Assembly: GCF_900094805.1 (NCBI RefSeq)
Contig: NZ_FMAT01000001.1
Location: 1,126,196 to 1,190,195, forward strand
Direction of reading: 5' to 3'
Length of the DNA: 64,000 nucleotides
DNA from: Arthrobacter sp. NIO-1057
GTDB lineage: Bacteria; Actinomycetota; Actinomycetes; Actinomycetales; Micrococcaceae
This document shows, one piece after another, positions 34,780 through 45,213 of this stretch. A model generated the notes under the pieces. That model did not search any database, was not told the DNA's origin, and saw only the letters and a program-made list of their open reading frames with translations. The translations under genes were made by a program, and so were the position numbers. The stretch's first letter is position 1. Each line of letters opens with the position of its first letter.

Positions 34780-36651
34780 ATGTGCGGAATTGTTGGATAT
34801 GCAGGAACCTCGAGCCGAGTCGCCGACCACGGCGCCCTCGACGTTCTGATTGAAGGTTTGCGCCGGTTGGAATACCGTGGCTACGACTCGGCTGGCGTCG
34901 CTGTTGTTGCTGATGGCGCTGTTCATTCTCGAAAGAAGGCCGGCAAGCTGGTCAATCTCGAAAATGAAATTGCTGACGCTCCATTGCCAGAGTCAATGAC
35001 CGGCATTGGACACACCCGTTGGGCAACCCATGGTGGGCCGAGTGATGGCAACGCCCACCCACACCTAGCCGATGGTGGCAAGCTTGCCATGATCCACAAC
35101 GGAATTATTGAGAACTTCGCTGGCATCAAGGCTGAATTGCTTGCCGATGGCGTTTCTTTCCTTTCAGAAACTGATACCGAAGTAGCTGCTGCCCTGCTGG
35201 GCAGGCTCTACAGCACCGAAGCGAACGGTGACTTGACCGCAGCTATGCAGTTGGCTGTTCAGCGTCTTGAAGGTGCTTTCACCCTGTTGGCTGTTCACCA
35301 GGACCACCCAGGTGTCGTTGTGGCTGCGCGCCGCAACTCCCCATTGGTTCTTGGTTTGGGCGAGGGCGAAAACTTCCTCGGCTCAGATGTTTCCGGCTTC
35401 ATCGACTTCACCCGTCGCGCCGTGGAACTGGGCCAGGACCAGATTGTCACCATTACCCCTGATACTCACTCCATTACTGACTTCAACGGCAATCCTGCTG
35501 AAGGTAAAGAATTCACCGTTGACTGGGATGCAGCAAGTGCTGAAAAGGGCGGCTTCCCGTCCTTCATGGAAAAAGAAATCTTTGACCAGCCGGCAGCTGT
35601 CGCAGATACCCTCTTGGGACGTTCAGACGCTGATGGCCGTCTGACCCTCGATGAACTGCGTATCGCTCCAGAAGAGTTGGCAGAAATTTCCAAGATTGTC
35701 GTTCTTGCTTGCGGCACCAGTGCTTACGCTGGCTCCGTTGCCAAGTACGCCATTGAATCCTGGTGCCGTATTCCGGTTGAGGTTGAGCTGTCCCACGAGT
35801 TCCGTTACCGCGAACCAATCGTGGACGAAAAGACTCTGATCGTTTCTATCTCCCAGTCCGGCGAGACCATGGACACCTTGATGGCTGTGCGTTACGCCAA
35901 GGAGCAGGGCGCAAAGACGATGTCCATCTGCAACACCAATGGGTCCACCATTCCGCGTGAATCAGATGCCGTCCTTTACACCCACGCCGGTCCAGAAATC
36001 GCGGTGGCTTCCACCAAGGCATTCTTGGCTCAGATCACCGCTACCTACCTGCTGGGCCTATACCTGGCTCAGTTGCGTGGCAACCTCTTCCAGGGACAGA
36101 TCAAGGACATCCTTGCTGACCTAGGCAAGATCCCCTCCAAGATTCAGGACGTTCTGGATCGCGCGGGCGAGATCAAGGAGCTGGCTCGCTCGATGGCCGA
36201 TGCTAACTCGGTCTTGTTCTTGGGCCGTCACGTTGGCTACCCAGTAGCTATGGAAGGCGCCTTGAAGCTCAAGGAAATCGCCTACATCCACGCTGAAGGC
36301 TTCGCTGCTGGCGAGCTGAAGCACGGTCCAATCGCTCTGATTGATGATGGCCAGCCGGTCTTCGTTGTTGTCCCATCCCAGCGCGGACGCGACTCGCTGC
36401 ACTCCAAGGTTGTCTCGAACATCCAGGAAGTCCGCGCTCGTGGCGCTAAGACTCTGGTGATCGCTGAAGACGGCGACAACGCAGTGAAGGACTTCGCTGA
36501 GTGGGTTTTCTTCGTTCCTGAAACCCCAACCCTGTTGATGCCACTGCTGGCTACCGTGCCGCTGCAGATCTTCGCTTGCGAATTGGCTTCGGCTAAGGGC
36601 TACGACGTTGACCAGCCTCGTAACCTGGCCAAGTCGGTGACCGTAGAGTAA
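34780..36651 (+). CDS. glmS: Glutamine-fructose-6-phosphate aminotransferase (isomerizing)
   Basis: GlmS makes glucosamine 6-phosphate, the entry to amino-sugar and cell-wall synthesis. The 623-residue protein has an N-terminal class II amidotransferase domain starting MCGIVGYAG, where Cys2 becomes the catalytic N-terminal cysteine, and two SIS isomerase domains ([30 protein letters not shown], and [20 protein letters not shown]). It ends [13 protein letters not shown], as in the family. The requirement for Cys2 fixes the start at ATG 34780, not the in-frame TTG at 34774. A GGTAGGA site lies eight bases upstream. Confidence 0.97.
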   Translation: MCGIVGYAGTSSRVADHGALDVLIEGLRRLEYRGYDSAGVAVVADGAVHSRKKAGKLVNLENEIADAPLPESMTGIGHTRWATHGGPSDGNAHPHLADGGKLAMIHNGIIENFAGIKAELLADGVSFLSETDTEVAAALLGRLYSTEANGDLTAAMQLAVQRLEGAFTLLAVHQDHPGVVVAARRNSPLVLGLGEGENFLGSDVSGFIDFTRRAVELGQDQIVTITPDTHSITDFNGNPAEGKEFTVDWDAASAEKGGFPSFMEKEIFDQPAAVADTLLGRSDADGRLTLDELRIAPEELAEISKIVVLACGTSAYAGSVAKYAIESWCRIPVEVELSHEFRYREPIVDEKTLIVSISQSGETMDTLMAVRYAKEQGAKTMSICNTNGSTIPRESDAVLYTHAGPEIAVASTKAFLAQITATYLLGLYLAQLRGNLFQGQIKDILADLGKIPSKIQDVLDRAGEIKELARSMADANSVLFLGRHVGYPVAMEGALKLKEIAYIHAEGFAAGELKHGPIALIDDGQPVFVVVPSQRGRDSLHSKVVSNIQEVRARGAKTLVIAEDGDNAVKDFAEWVFFVPETPTLLMPLLATVPLQIFACELASAKGYDVDQPRNLAKSVTVE

Positions 36652-36668
36652 TCCACTTATCACCATCA

Positions 36669-36719
36669 AGATCGAAGGGCGTCACTCATTTTTGATGAGT
36701 GACGCCCTTCGATCTTTTG
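36669..36719 (+). terminator. Intrinsic terminator of glmS
   Basis: A perfect 21-base stem runs from 36669 to 36689 with its complement at 36695-36715, loop TTTTG, followed by TTTT. It lies 17 bases after the glmS stop. Confidence 0.93.
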
Positions 36720-36817
36720 TGCCGAAAAAACTACCTATTGCGCGGCGTCCATTAAGAATCGCGCAGAAGAACCCATCTAATTTTTTTGCATGCACAAGGC
36801 TCGATAAACTGGAAGGC

Positions 36818-37168
36818 ATGATTGCAGGAATTGGAGTGGACATTGTTGACGTGCCACGATTTGGCCGCCAGCTTGAAAAGACCCCGCGCCTGCGCGAACG
36901 ACTCTTCACAGAGGAAGAGCGCGACCTTCCACTACGCTCATTGGCTGCTCGCTTTGCGGCAAAAGAAGCAATCGCCAAAGCTCTTGGCGGTCCAGTTGGA
37001 ATGAATTGGCAAGACTGCACCATCCGTAAAGATGAGGCCGGAGACCCACAAATTCACAACACTGGTTCCGTGGCAAAGGCCAGTGAACTTCGTGGCATTT
37101 CCTCTTGGCATCTGACCATGTCTCATGATGGTGACATGGCCATCGCAATGGTTGTCGCCGAACGCTAG
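36818..37168 (+). CDS. acpS: Holo-[acyl-carrier-protein] synthase AcpS
   Basis: The 116-residue phosphopantetheinyl transferase converts apo-ACP to its holo form using coenzyme A. The N-terminal [14 protein letters not shown] with the metal-binding Asp and the [13 protein letters not shown] motif are diagnostic, and [15 protein letters not shown] closes the fold. The frame is open upstream to 36692, but the family always begins M-I-x-G-I-G-V-D, so the ATG at 36818 is the start; GGAAGG lies just before it. It precedes nnr by 81 bases, a common actinobacterial neighbour. Confidence 0.95.
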   Translation: MIAGIGVDIVDVPRFGRQLEKTPRLRERLFTEEERDLPLRSLAARFAAKEAIAKALGGPVGMNWQDCTIRKDEAGDPQIHNTGSVAKASELRGISSWHLTMSHDGDMAIAMVVAER

Positions 37169-37249
37169 TTCTCGCTGTTCAAAAAGAATAAGCGACACGT
37201 TTGGCATTAAATAGGACATCAAACGACAGCGTTGAGTATTGTTTGATTT

Positions 37250-38776
37250 ATGATCCCTGTCTACAGTGTTGCGCAGATTCGTGCGGTTGAGGCCCAGGAG
37301 ATTTCCAAGCGTGGCGAAGCAAGCTTGATGAAGCAAGCCGCCGCAGAATTGGCTTCAGTTGCAGTCACTATGTTGGCTGACAGACCCGGCACGGAACCTG
37401 CCTTTGTTATCGGCCTCATCGGACCCGGCAATAACGGTGGCGATGGCTTGTATGCCCTTGCTCAGCTGCAACAGCAGGGAATCTCTACTCTTGCCTTGCA
37501 ATACGCGGACCAGGTTCATGCTGAGGCTTCTGCAGCTTACCAAAAGGCAGGCGGAACCCTGACCGATTTTGCTGACGGTCAAAATGAACTGCTTGGCGCA
37601 TCATTGATCATCGATGCGCTCTACGGCTTGGGGTACCGCGCAGGTTCCCAATTGCCTTCTGTCCCTGCACAGAGCTATGTTCTGGCCTGCGATGTACCTT
37701 CAGGTCTCAATCCTGAAACCGGTGTCGCTGAAGACAACGTCCTGCGCGCTGATCGCACCGTCACCTTCGGGGCGATGAAGTCCGGACTCCTTACCATTGA
37801 CGCTCCACTGGTCACAGGAGAAATCTCCGTTGCCGATCTTGATTTTGATTTTTCATCAGTTTCACCTGAGACTCTGATGGTCGATGAAGCTGCGGCAGTA
37901 GAGCTTTTGAACCAATACCGTTCGTGGCGAGATGCCGGACGCCACAAGTATCAGCGTGGCGTGTTGGGCCTCATCGCAGGTTCTGACCTCTACCCTGGCG
38001 CAGCACAGCTCACTGCAAAGGCTGCTGTGAACTGCGGTATTGGTTTGCTACGCACCCACGTGCCGGAATCCATTCAGCCGTTGCTTGCGGTTTCAGTTCC
38101 GGAGTCGGTACCGCTGGATGATCAGCAGATCAAGGAAGCCTTGTCTTCCTCGCGTCGTCACCTTCACGGCAAGGGCGCAAAGATTTCGGCATGGGCCATC
38201 GGCCCTGGTCTTGACGGACGTACTCCCCCAACGGGTGTTATCGCGGAAGTCTTCGCTAGCCGTCAGCCGGCCGTCATTGATGCTTCAGGTTTGGAAGTTG
38301 TGCCTACTGGCCCGAGCGAGCAGCCACGAGTCCTCACACCGCATTCCAAAGAACTACGTATGCTCTTGAACCGTGCCGGCGTCAAAGTGACTCCTGATGA
38401 GATTGCTCAGGACCCGATTCGTTGGACCCGTTGGGCAGCTTTGGCCTATAACGCTGTGGTTCTTTTGAAGGGTCCTACCAACTACATTGTTGCTCCGAAC
38501 GGCAGTAGCCTCGTGGTTACCCATTCATCGCCTCAATTGGCTACCGCTGGTAGTGGCGACGTACTCACGGGCATTCTTGGCTACCTGCTCTCGGACGGAT
38601 CACTCACTGGTACTCAAGGCCTACGTCCCGTTCCTAATCGTCGCATTATGGAGCTAACGGCCTGCGCGGCAATCATTCATGGTCGCCTTGGACGCGTCAC
38701 TGCAGAAGAAGGTACGGTCAGCGCTTCGCGTCTGATCGATAACCTGCCAAAGGTGATGAAGCGCTTCGGCTTCTAA
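37250..38776 (+). CDS. nnr: Bifunctional ADP-dependent NAD(P)H-hydrate dehydratase/epimerase
   Basis: The 508-residue fusion repairs hydrated NAD(P)H. The N-terminal YjeF-type epimerase domain (about 1-215) carries GPGNNGGDGLYALAQL and DALYGLGYR. The C-terminal ribokinase-like dehydratase domain (about 225-505) carries GVLGLIAGSDLYPGAAQLTAKAAVNCGIGLLR and the nucleotide-binding ATAGSGDVLTGILGYLL. A GTG-free ATG start at 37250 has no strong ribosome binding site, with only weak purines upstream. A convergent terminator separates it from the UDP-glucose dehydrogenase gene. Confidence 0.95.
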   Translation: MIPVYSVAQIRAVEAQEISKRGEASLMKQAAAELASVAVTMLADRPGTEPAFVIGLIGPGNNGGDGLYALAQLQQQGISTLALQYADQVHAEASAAYQKAGGTLTDFADGQNELLGASLIIDALYGLGYRAGSQLPSVPAQSYVLACDVPSGLNPETGVAEDNVLRADRTVTFGAMKSGLLTIDAPLVTGEISVADLDFDFSSVSPETLMVDEAAAVELLNQYRSWRDAGRHKYQRGVLGLIAGSDLYPGAAQLTAKAAVNCGIGLLRTHVPESIQPLLAVSVPESVPLDDQQIKEALSSSRRHLHGKGAKISAWAIGPGLDGRTPPTGVIAEVFASRQPAVIDASGLEVVPTGPSEQPRVLTPHSKELRMLLNRAGVKVTPDEIAQDPIRWTRWAALAYNAVVLLKGPTNYIVAPNGSSLVVTHSSPQLATAGSGDVLTGILGYLLSDGSLTGTQGLRPVPNRRIMELTACAAIIHGRLGRVTAEEGTVSASRLIDNLPKVMKRFGF

Positions 38777-38785
38777 ACAACTGGA

Positions 38786-38833
38786 GTAAAACGCACAAAC
38801 GCGGTTGTCGAAAGACAACCGCGTTTGTGCGTT
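38786..38833. terminator. Bidirectional terminator between nnr and UDP-glucose dehydrogenase
   Basis: AACGCACAAACGCGGTTGTC (38790-38809), loop GAAA, perfect complement at 38814-38833. A TTTT run follows on the minus side. Confidence 0.9.
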
Positions 38834-38844
38834 AGAGGGTGTTC

Positions 38845-40212
38845 TTACTGAACCGGTACCGGCGCAGTTAGAACATTGTTGTTACCCAGCTCGAAGTACT
38901 CGCCTGGACCGGTCATCACCCAGCCCTGTTCACGCCAGGCCGGACGGTCCAATACGTTGCGGCCATCGATAAGCATCTTGGATGCGACGACTTCGCCCAA
39001 CTCGTTTGGATCTAGGTCGCGGAATTCTTGCCACTCGGTCAGTACCAGCGTCAGGTCTGCGTTACGAGCTGCTTCCTGATAGGTGTCCACGTAGTTCAAA
39101 CGTGGGAAGCGCACGGCCGCATTCGCGTTGCCCTCGGGATCATAAACCGAGACCTCGGCACCCGCGTTGTACAGGCGTACCGCAATGTCCAAGGCTGGTG
39201 AGTCACGCACGTCATCGCTGTCAGGCTTGAAAGTTACACCGAGTACGCTGATATGCTTTCCGGCCAGCTCATTGCCCAGCATGCTGGAGGCCAAAGACAC
39301 CACACGGTCCCGGCGGCGAAGATTGATCTGATCAACTTCTGCCAAGAATCCCATGGTCTGAGACAAGCCAAGCTCGCTTACACGCGCCTGGAGGGCTCTG
39401 ATGTCCTTCGGTAGGCATCCGCCACCGAAACCCACGCCAGCGTTCAGGAAACGGCGTCCAATGCGCTTATCGTGACCGATAGCGTCAGCCAGAGTCTTGA
39501 TGTCACCGCCTACCGTTTCCGTCACCTCTGCGAAGGCATTGATGAAAGAGATCTTGGTGGCAAGGAAAGCATTCGCTGCGACCTTGACCAGTTCTGCGGT
39601 TTCAAGATCCGTAACAATTTCAGGGACATCTTGGGCAAGTACTGGAGCGTACACTTCACGCAACAGTTCCAATCCATGCTCGTTGTCTAGGCCATAAACC
39701 AAACGGTCGGGACGCAGGGTGTCATTCACTGCGAAACCTTCACGTAGGAATTCAGGATTCCATGCCAGGGCGATTGAGCTTCCTAGCTTAGCGTCTTGGG
39801 CAACCTTCTGGCTCAGTCGGCGTGCTGTGCCCACTGGTACGGTCGACTTACCAACAATCAACGCATCGCCGGTGATGTGTTCCAGTAGTGAATCAACGGC
39901 ACCGTCAACGTAGGACATGTCAGCTGACTGTGAGTCCGATCGCTGAGGCGTTCCTACGGTAATAAAGTGAATATCTGCATTGGCGGCTACGTCTGCGTAG
40001 TCGTCAGTGAAGCGTAGGCGTCCGGATGAAACGTGCTTACGTAATAATTCCGGAAGGCCTGGTTCGTGGAACGGCAGGATGCCAGCCGCCAGGGCCTCTA
40101 GCTTTGCCTTGTCCACGTCCACGCCAATGACTTCATAGCCCAGTTCTGCCATGCAGGCGGCATGGGTTGCACCGAGGTAGCCGGTGCCGATCACGCTGAT
40201 GCGTAGAGTCAC
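38845..40212 (-). CDS. UDP-glucose 6-dehydrogenase (UDP-glucose/GDP-mannose dehydrogenase family)
   Basis: The 455-residue NAD-dependent enzyme oxidises a nucleotide sugar to its uronate, probably UDP-glucose to UDP-glucuronate for envelope polysaccharides. The N-terminal Rossmann motif is ISVIGTGYLGATHAA. NPEFLREG and the catalytic-cysteine block GFGGGCLPKD favour the UDP-glucose branch, and the C-terminal domain starts GVTFKPDSDDVRDSPA. The frame runs upstream to 40236. The GTG at 40212 follows AGAAGGA by about six bases and begins right at the conserved strand. It stands alone between two hairpins. Confidence 0.9.
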   Translation of the reverse strand: MTLRISVIGTGYLGATHAACMAELGYEVIGVDVDKAKLEALAAGILPFHEPGLPELLRKHVSSGRLRFTDDYADVAANADIHFITVGTPQRSDSQSADMSYVDGAVDSLLEHITGDALIVGKSTVPVGTARRLSQKVAQDAKLGSSIALAWNPEFLREGFAVNDTLRPDRLVYGLDNEHGLELLREVYAPVLAQDVPEIVTDLETAELVKVAANAFLATKISFINAFAEVTETVGGDIKTLADAIGHDKRIGRRFLNAGVGFGGGCLPKDIRALQARVSELGLSQTMGFLAEVDQINLRRRDRVVSLASSMLGNELAGKHISVLGVTFKPDSDDVRDSPALDIAVRLYNAGAEVSVYDPEGNANAAVRFPRLNYVDTYQEAARNADLTLVLTEWQEFRDLDPNELGEVVASKMLIDGRNVLDRPAWREQGWVMTGPGEYFELGNNNVLTAPVPVQ

Positions 40213-40268
40213 AAAAGTCCTTCTCTCCGAGAACACGAACCGATGTCAGTTTCTACTAGTTAGCATGC

Positions 40269-40320
40269 CACACCCCCATAGGCGGTTCTTGTGCAGAACA
40301 CCGTATGGGGGTGTGAGTTT
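40269..40320. terminator. Hairpin between glmM and UDP-glucose dehydrogenase genes
   Basis: CACACCCCCATA (40269-40280) pairs with TATGGGGGTGTG (40304-40315), with an inner GCGGTTCT/AGAACACCG stem, and TTTT follows on plus. It lies 45 bases after the glmM stop (minus) and probably terminates glmM. Confidence 0.75.
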
Positions 40321-40359
40321 TCTCGATATTTACGTATTAGTTGCTGAACGACTGCTGGG

Positions 40360-41706
40360 TTACAGGGAAAGGTGTTCCTTGACCGAGGCTGCCAGTGCCT
40401 CGGCTTCAGCCTGAGCCTGGTCATGCGTGGCAGCTTCAACCATCACACGGACTACAGGCTCGGTGCCCGATGGACGCAAGAGGACTCGGCCGGTGGAGCC
40501 AAGACGTGCTTCCGCAGCAACGATGTCGTTTAGCAGTGGCTCGCACTCTGGTGCGGCAGCCTTGTCCACGCCACGTACGTTGATCAGTACCTGTGGCAGG
40601 ACCGTGAGCACCGAAGCAAGATCCTTCAACGACTTTCCGGTAGCTTTCACACGGGCTGCGATCATTAGACCGGTAAGTACGCCGTCACCGGTGGTTGCAT
40701 GCTTGGAGAAGATTACGTGGCCTGACTGCTCGCCGCCAAGCGAGTAGTTTCCTTCGTGCATTCCTTCTAGAACGTAACGGTCACCAACACCGGTCTGCTT
40801 CAGGGTAATACCGGCTGCTTCCATGGCCAGCTTCAAGCCAAGGTTGCTCATCACGGTAGCTACGAGGGTGTCATCCTTCAGCTCACCGCGGTCCTTCATG
40901 TCCAGTGCCATGATGGCCATGATCTGGTCACCATCGACGACGGTGCCTTCGTGGTCTACGGCAAGGCAACGGTCTGCGTCACCGTCGTGAGCGATGCCTA
41001 GGTCTGCATTGTGCTCCAGCACGGCAGCCTGCAGCTTCTCCAGGTGGGTAGATCCGTAGCCATCATTGATGTTGATGCCATCTGGATCTGCGCCGATGAC
41101 GATTGCTTCTGCGCCTGCTGCCTTAAATACTTCTGGGGAACAGCCCGAAGCTGCACCGTGGGCGCAGTCCAAGACGACCTTTAGACCGTCGAGGCGGTTA
41201 GGCAGCGCCTGGAGCAGATGCATGATGTAACGGTCTTCGGCGTCAGCGAATCGTGCCACGCGTCCTACTTCGCCACCGGTTGGGCGAGGCTTGGGCATCT
41301 TCAGGCACGCTTCAATGGCGTCTTCCAGAGAGTCATCAAGCTTCTTGCCACCGCGGGCCAAGAACTTAATACCGTTATCTGGAGCTGCGTTGTGCGACGC
41401 GGAGATCATCACGCCAAAGTCGGCGTTCAGGTCCCCAACCAGGAAGGCTGCTGCGGGAGTTGGCAGCGTTCCTGCATCCATGACGTCCACGCCTGAAGCG
41501 GCTAGGCCAGCTTCGATTGCTGCGGACAGGAAGTCGCCACTGATCCGTGGGTCCTTGGCCACCACTGCGACAGGCTTACGCCCATCTTCTGGTTGGCTTA
41601 GACCCAGCACCACAGAAGCTGCCTGCGCCAGTTCCAACGCTAACTCGGGAGTTAACAGTTCGTTTGCTTTTCCTCGGACCCCATCGGTCCCAAATAATCT
41701 TGCCAT
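40360..41706 (-). CDS. glmM: Phosphoglucosamine mutase
   Basis: The 448-residue alpha-D-phosphohexomutase converts glucosamine 6-phosphate, made by GlmS, to glucosamine 1-phosphate. The N-terminus [11 protein letters not shown] is diagnostic. The phosphoserine lies in [15 protein letters not shown] (about 100), the metal loop is [13 protein letters not shown], and the sugar-binding loop is [19 protein letters not shown]. The C-terminal domain carries [15 protein letters not shown]. The family start M-A-R-L-F-G puts the ATG at 41706 instead of the in-frame TTG at 41715. It follows the rpsI terminator on the same strand. Confidence 0.97.
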   Translation of the reverse strand: MARLFGTDGVRGKANELLTPELALELAQAASVVLGLSQPEDGRKPVAVVAKDPRISGDFLSAAIEAGLAASGVDVMDAGTLPTPAAAFLVGDLNADFGVMISASHNAAPDNGIKFLARGGKKLDDSLEDAIEACLKMPKPRPTGGEVGRVARFADAEDRYIMHLLQALPNRLDGLKVVLDCAHGAASGCSPEVFKAAGAEAIVIGADPDGININDGYGSTHLEKLQAAVLEHNADLGIAHDGDADRCLAVDHEGTVVDGDQIMAIMALDMKDRGELKDDTLVATVMSNLGLKLAMEAAGITLKQTGVGDRYVLEGMHEGNYSLGGEQSGHVIFSKHATTGDGVLTGLMIAARVKATGKSLKDLASVLTVLPQVLINVRGVDKAAAPECEPLLNDIVAAEARLGSTGRVLLRPSGTEPVVRVMVEAATHDQAQAEAEALAASVKEHLSL

Positions 41707-41802
41707 CGCATCCAATCATATGCCCTCTGCTTCGATTTATCCTCGTTGAGGCAATGTAAAGGGTACGGAATGAGAAAAGATTAATAGTGACTTAGGCAAG
41801 TT

Positions 41803-41875
41803 CTTACTTAAAGGCCGAAGGCCCCAACTTCCCTTGCGGGGAGTTGGAGCCTTCGGATAAGACCTTGAAGTAAGG
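41803..41875 (-). terminator. Terminator of the rplM-rpsI operon
   Basis: A compound hairpin lies immediately after the rpsI stop. CCGAAGGC (41815-41822) pairs with GCCTTCGG (41849-41856), the inner stem is CCAACT/AGTTGG, and outer CTTACTT/AAGTAAG can extend it. Confidence 0.8.
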
Positions 41876-41876
41876 T

Positions 41877-42377
41877 TTAGCGCTTCGAGAACTGCGAAGC
41901 CTTACGTGCCTTCTTCAGACCAGCCTTCTTACGCTCGATGACGCGTGCGTCACGGGTCAGGTAACCGGCCTTCTTCAGGGTAGCGCGGTTAGCGTCGCGG
42001 TCGATCTCGTTCAGTGCACGGGCGATGCCCAGGCGCAGTGCGCCAGCCTGACCGGAGATGCCGCCGCCGTTGATGCGTGCGATAACGTCGTATGCGCCTT
42101 CCAGACCCAGAACCTTGAAAGGCTCGTTAACATCCTGCTGGTGCAGCTTGTTTGGGAAGAAGTTGTCCAGCTCGCGACCGTTAACGGTCCACTTGCCGGA
42201 GCCTGGTACCAGGCGAACGCGGGCGATAGCCTGCTTGCGACGGCCAACTGCTGCACCTGGAACGGTCAATGGAGCGCGTTCGGTTTCAGCAACTGCAGCG
42301 GAAGCAGAGGTCTCGGTGGTGTAGGTCGAAGGGGTCTCGCCTTCGAATTCAGTGGTTTCTTCAGCGTTCTGAGCCAC
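41877..42377 (-). CDS. rpsI: 30S ribosomal protein S9
   Basis: The 166-residue small-subunit protein's C-terminal tail reaches the P-site tRNA. The conserved body begins [24 protein letters not shown], with [19 protein letters not shown] and the closing basic tail [20 protein letters not shown] 40-residue acidic N-terminal extension ([20 protein letters not shown]) precedes it, as in other actinobacterial S9. The GTG start has AGGAG seven bases upstream. It is co-transcribed with rplM, 38 bases before it. Confidence 0.98.
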   Translation of the reverse strand: MAQNAEETTEFEGETPSTYTTETSASAAVAETERAPLTVPGAAVGRRKQAIARVRLVPGSGKWTVNGRELDNFFPNKLHQQDVNEPFKVLGLEGAYDVIARINGGGISGQAGALRLGIARALNEIDRDANRATLKKAGYLTRDARVIERKKAGLKKARKASQFSKR

Positions 42378-42415
42378 GATAATCTCCTATTAAGTATTTC
42401 TTCTCGGGGCCAGGA

Positions 42416-42859
42416 CTACTGAGCGACCTGGGTGATTTCCAGTGCCTTTGGCGACTGAGCAGCGTGTGGGTGCTCGGCGCCGCGGTATACCTTCAGCTTC
42501 GAGAGCTGAGCAGCAGACAGCTTGTTCTTAGGCAGCATGCCCTTGATTGCCTTCTCTACAGCCAAAACTGGGTTCTTCTCCAGCAGGTCTGCATAGTTGA
42601 CGCTCTTCAAGCCACCTGGGAAACCGGAGTGGCGGTAAGCGCGCTTGTTCTCAAGCTTCTTACCGGTCAGTGCAACCTTTTCTGCATTGATGATGATGAC
42701 ATGGTCGCCCATGTCCATGTGTGCAGCGAAGGTTGGCTTGTGCTTGCCGCGCAGCAGGGTTGCGGCCTGGACGGCGAGACGGCCGAGTACTACATCGGTG
42801 GCGTCAATGACATACCACTGACGAGTCTGGTCAGCCGGCTTTGGGGTGTACGTACGCAC
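42416..42859 (-). CDS. rplM: 50S ribosomal protein L13
   Basis: The 147-residue large-subunit assembly protein has the hallmark [26 protein letters not shown] and the [32 protein letters not shown] block, then [30 protein letters not shown]. The GTG start at 42859 has AAGG about 9 bases upstream. It is the first gene of the rplM-rpsI unit. Confidence 0.98.
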   Translation of the reverse strand: MRTYTPKPADQTRQWYVIDATDVVLGRLAVQAATLLRGKHKPTFAAHMDMGDHVIIINAEKVALTGKKLENKRAYRHSGFPGGLKSVNYADLLEKNPVLAVEKAIKGMLPKNKLSAAQLSKLKVYRGAEHPHAAQSPKALEITQVAQ

Positions 42860-43184
42860 AGTAATTGCCTTACGTTGATTCGTTTCTGGTCAAACAGTTG
42901 CTTGGCTGAAGGCGGTGAGATCCCTCAGTGTCAGGCACTGTCGTGTTGTTCTTGTGTTTAGACCAGTACGTCAGGTGAGGACTGATGATAACCGGCCGTC
43001 CATATAGTGTTCGCACACCCAGCAGACCAGCGACTATGCAACTAAGCCGTCACGCTTGGGCGTGTAGTGTCGAACGTGGACATACACAACTCATAAAAGT
43101 TTAGCGGATTAAAGTGTTTCCGGCCAAAAAAGCATCACGGTCGTGAGCAATAACACCCTTAAGATCACGGGGATTATTAGGCCT
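42860..43184 (-). promoter_or_regulatory. Leader and promoter region of rplM-rpsI
   Basis: This 325-base stretch without a gene lies between truA (same strand) and rplM. It contains several small inverted repeats, for example GTCACGCTTGGGCGTGTAGTG near 43050-43071, and AT-rich sequence around 43090-43115 where a promoter on minus would fit. A ribosomal-protein leader with autogenous control is possible, but I cannot match a known leader structure by eye. Confidence 0.35.
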
Positions 43185-44120
43185 TCAGCCTTCCGCAGAG
43201 GCGTCTTTGACTTCATCATCGCTGCGTAGCGCGCGAGTCTGCAAGGCCCGGGCTGCTAGCTGTTCAGCTTCAGGATAATAGACTTCCTCAAGCACCAGGG
43301 CGCGAGGGTGTGAAAGCTTGGTCCTGGAGTCGCGCACCATTTCTTCCAGTCGCGCTGCCATGAATCCTGGCTGTTCGCGCCCGTCGCCCACCATCATGGC
43401 GGCACCAATGAGCGCACGGACCATATTGTGGCAGAATGCATCGGCTTTCAGATGCGCGAGGATCAAACCGTCTTCACCGCGGGTGAAGGTGAACTCCTGC
43501 AATGTACGAATAGTTGTCGCATGCGGTCGAGGCTTGCAGTAGGTCAGGAAGTCGTGGCGTCCCAGCACAGTCTGCGCTTCCCGGTTCATGGCTTCAACAT
43601 CGAGCTCTTCTCGGTGCCACGTGGTCAAGTGGCGGGTCAGTGGATCCCAACGATGCTGTCCATCAGCAATTCGGTAGGAGTATCGGCGGGCCAGTGCCGA
43701 GAAACGAGCATCAAACCCTTCGGGTGCGCGGTGAGCTTCGTGAACCCATATGGCTCCGTCGTCTCGGCCAAGAATGCCGTTGATACGACGGACCAATGCT
43801 GGACCTGGATCTAAGGGCGCTTTACGTGGCAGACCATCGTACTCAGCTTCAGTGAGGTCAAAGTGCACCACCTGTCGGCGCGCGTGCACTCCTGCGTCGG
43901 TGCGACCCGCAACAACAACACGGACTCGACGGCGAACCAACATTTCCAATGCGTCTTCAACCAATTGCTGAACACCAATAACATTGGGTTGCCGCGCCCA
44001 GCCACTGTAGGCGGCGCCATCGTAACTGAGCACCATTTGCATCCGGACCCACGCGGGAGTTTCAGTACTTCCTAGTGCGGAAGTCCCCAGTGGATCGATG
44101 ATGTCAGGCTGCGTGCTCAT
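43185..44120 (-). CDS. truA: tRNA pseudouridine(38-40) synthase TruA
   Basis: The 311-residue enzyme isomerises uridines 38-40 in the anticodon stem. The catalytic aspartate lies in VVAGRTDAGVHARRQVVHFD. Family features are LSYDGAAYSGWARQPNVIGVQQ near the N-terminus, FDARFSALARRYSYRIADG, and DAFCHNMVRALIGAAMMVGDG. In related genomes truA directly follows rplQ. Here a 2.8-kb patch with three lipoprotein genes separates them. The C-terminal tail of about 25 residues is acidic and variable. Confidence 0.95.
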   Translation of the reverse strand: MSTQPDIIDPLGTSALGSTETPAWVRMQMVLSYDGAAYSGWARQPNVIGVQQLVEDALEMLVRRRVRVVVAGRTDAGVHARRQVVHFDLTEAEYDGLPRKAPLDPGPALVRRINGILGRDDGAIWVHEAHRAPEGFDARFSALARRYSYRIADGQHRWDPLTRHLTTWHREELDVEAMNREAQTVLGRHDFLTYCKPRPHATTIRTLQEFTFTRGEDGLILAHLKADAFCHNMVRALIGAAMMVGDGREQPGFMAARLEEMVRDSRTKLSHPRALVLEEVYYPEAEQLAARALQTRALRSDDEVKDASAEG

Positions 44121-44359
44121 GTCTTCAATTATGCGTGCTTGCGTACTGCCTAAGCCAATTCTCCTTAGCGCAGGCGAATCTGCACGGCGCTCCCAGAATT
44201 TGCTACTCCATGCCGCCTACCTCATCGAACCTACCGACATAAGTCCAACTCAACAACGCTAATACATACCTCCTTGTTAATTACCGCATGTAGACTAAAG
44301 ATTAGTTACCAACGCAGTCCACATAAGTTGGCCTGAAATCATCGCTACGTGAGGAACAC

Positions 44360-44797
44360 ATGCACAAGAAAATTGTCGTGAGCGCCGCAGTTATTGCACT
44401 TGGACTCTCAATGCTGACCGGTTGTTCATCGGGAAAGCTCTCGACCGAAGAGACATGCACACTGCTGACCGAGAAGGCCAAAGAGCTGGACCTCGCCAAT
44501 AAAACGGAGAGTGCCGTACAGGATATTCTTGCCGGAGATGACGAGAGTTTCACAGCTGCGATAAATGAGGTTACTGCGTTCTTGCAAGAAGCTGCCGATA
44601 AAACGAAAGATCAGAAACTAGCAGAAGCTCTGCAGGTCTCGATTAAGCAAAACAATCAAATGGTTGACCTCTTGTCCGACAAAGATCTGAGTCTGGCTGA
44701 CAAGATCTCCAAGACTCAATCGAACACGGTAGAAGATACCGAGAAAATGGCCTATGTGAGTACGGCTTGTCCAGAGCTAGACGAATTGGGCAACTAG
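44360..44797 (+). CDS. Small lipoprotein, paralogue 1 of a local triplet
   Basis: The 145-residue secreted lipoprotein of unknown function has a signal peptide with lipobox LTGC and Cys22 as lipid anchor. The mature part starts SSGKLSTEETC and is mainly helical and charged. It ends STACPELDELGN. The two conserved cysteines (in the EETC and ACP motifs) recur in both paralogues downstream and may form a disulphide outside the cell. GTGAGGAAC lies just before the ATG. I recognise no family. It opens a three-member paralogue array placed between truA and rplQ. Confidence 0.8.
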   Translation: MHKKIVVSAAVIALGLSMLTGCSSGKLSTEETCTLLTEKAKELDLANKTESAVQDILAGDDESFTAAINEVTAFLQEAADKTKDQKLAEALQVSIKQNNQMVDLLSDKDLSLADKISKTQSNTVEDTEKMAYVSTACPELDELGN

Positions 44798-45213
44798 TCA
44801 CAACCACACTGTTTGCCCTTTGGCCTACGAGGCCGACACCGATCTTCAACCGCTGGCTTATCATCGCTCGTTGAATCAGAACTCTGAAGGTCATGCAGGA
44901 TCATTGAATTCAAATCTGAGCTCCTGCTTGTCCGTGGTCGTCCTCACTGACACCGCAACGTTGGACCGGCCACAAAGTGTAGATCGCATGCGACAAAAGT
45001 ACTAGGCGCCGGAGACATCGTTAGCTCATATCCCGGTTCTAGTCTCAATGACATAGCAGTACAGCAGGTTTCGAATGAGGAACCTAAATACTCCGGAAGC
45101 AAAGTCTTTATTGGGTTCAGGGTGTTTCACATAGACCCGACGCCACCACCGTGATTAGCCCACTGCTTCTCTTCTTCGTAGGGCCAGGAACAAACCAACT
45201 GCGATAGGCACGT
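44798..45213. other. Intergenic region between lipoprotein and membrane-protein genes
   Basis: No supported gene or strong terminator is seen in these 416 bases. A 61-codon frame at 44820-45005 lacks start signals and any motif. The composition resembles that of the surrounding accessory patch. It may contain the promoter of the membrane-protein gene that starts at 45214. Confidence 0.4.
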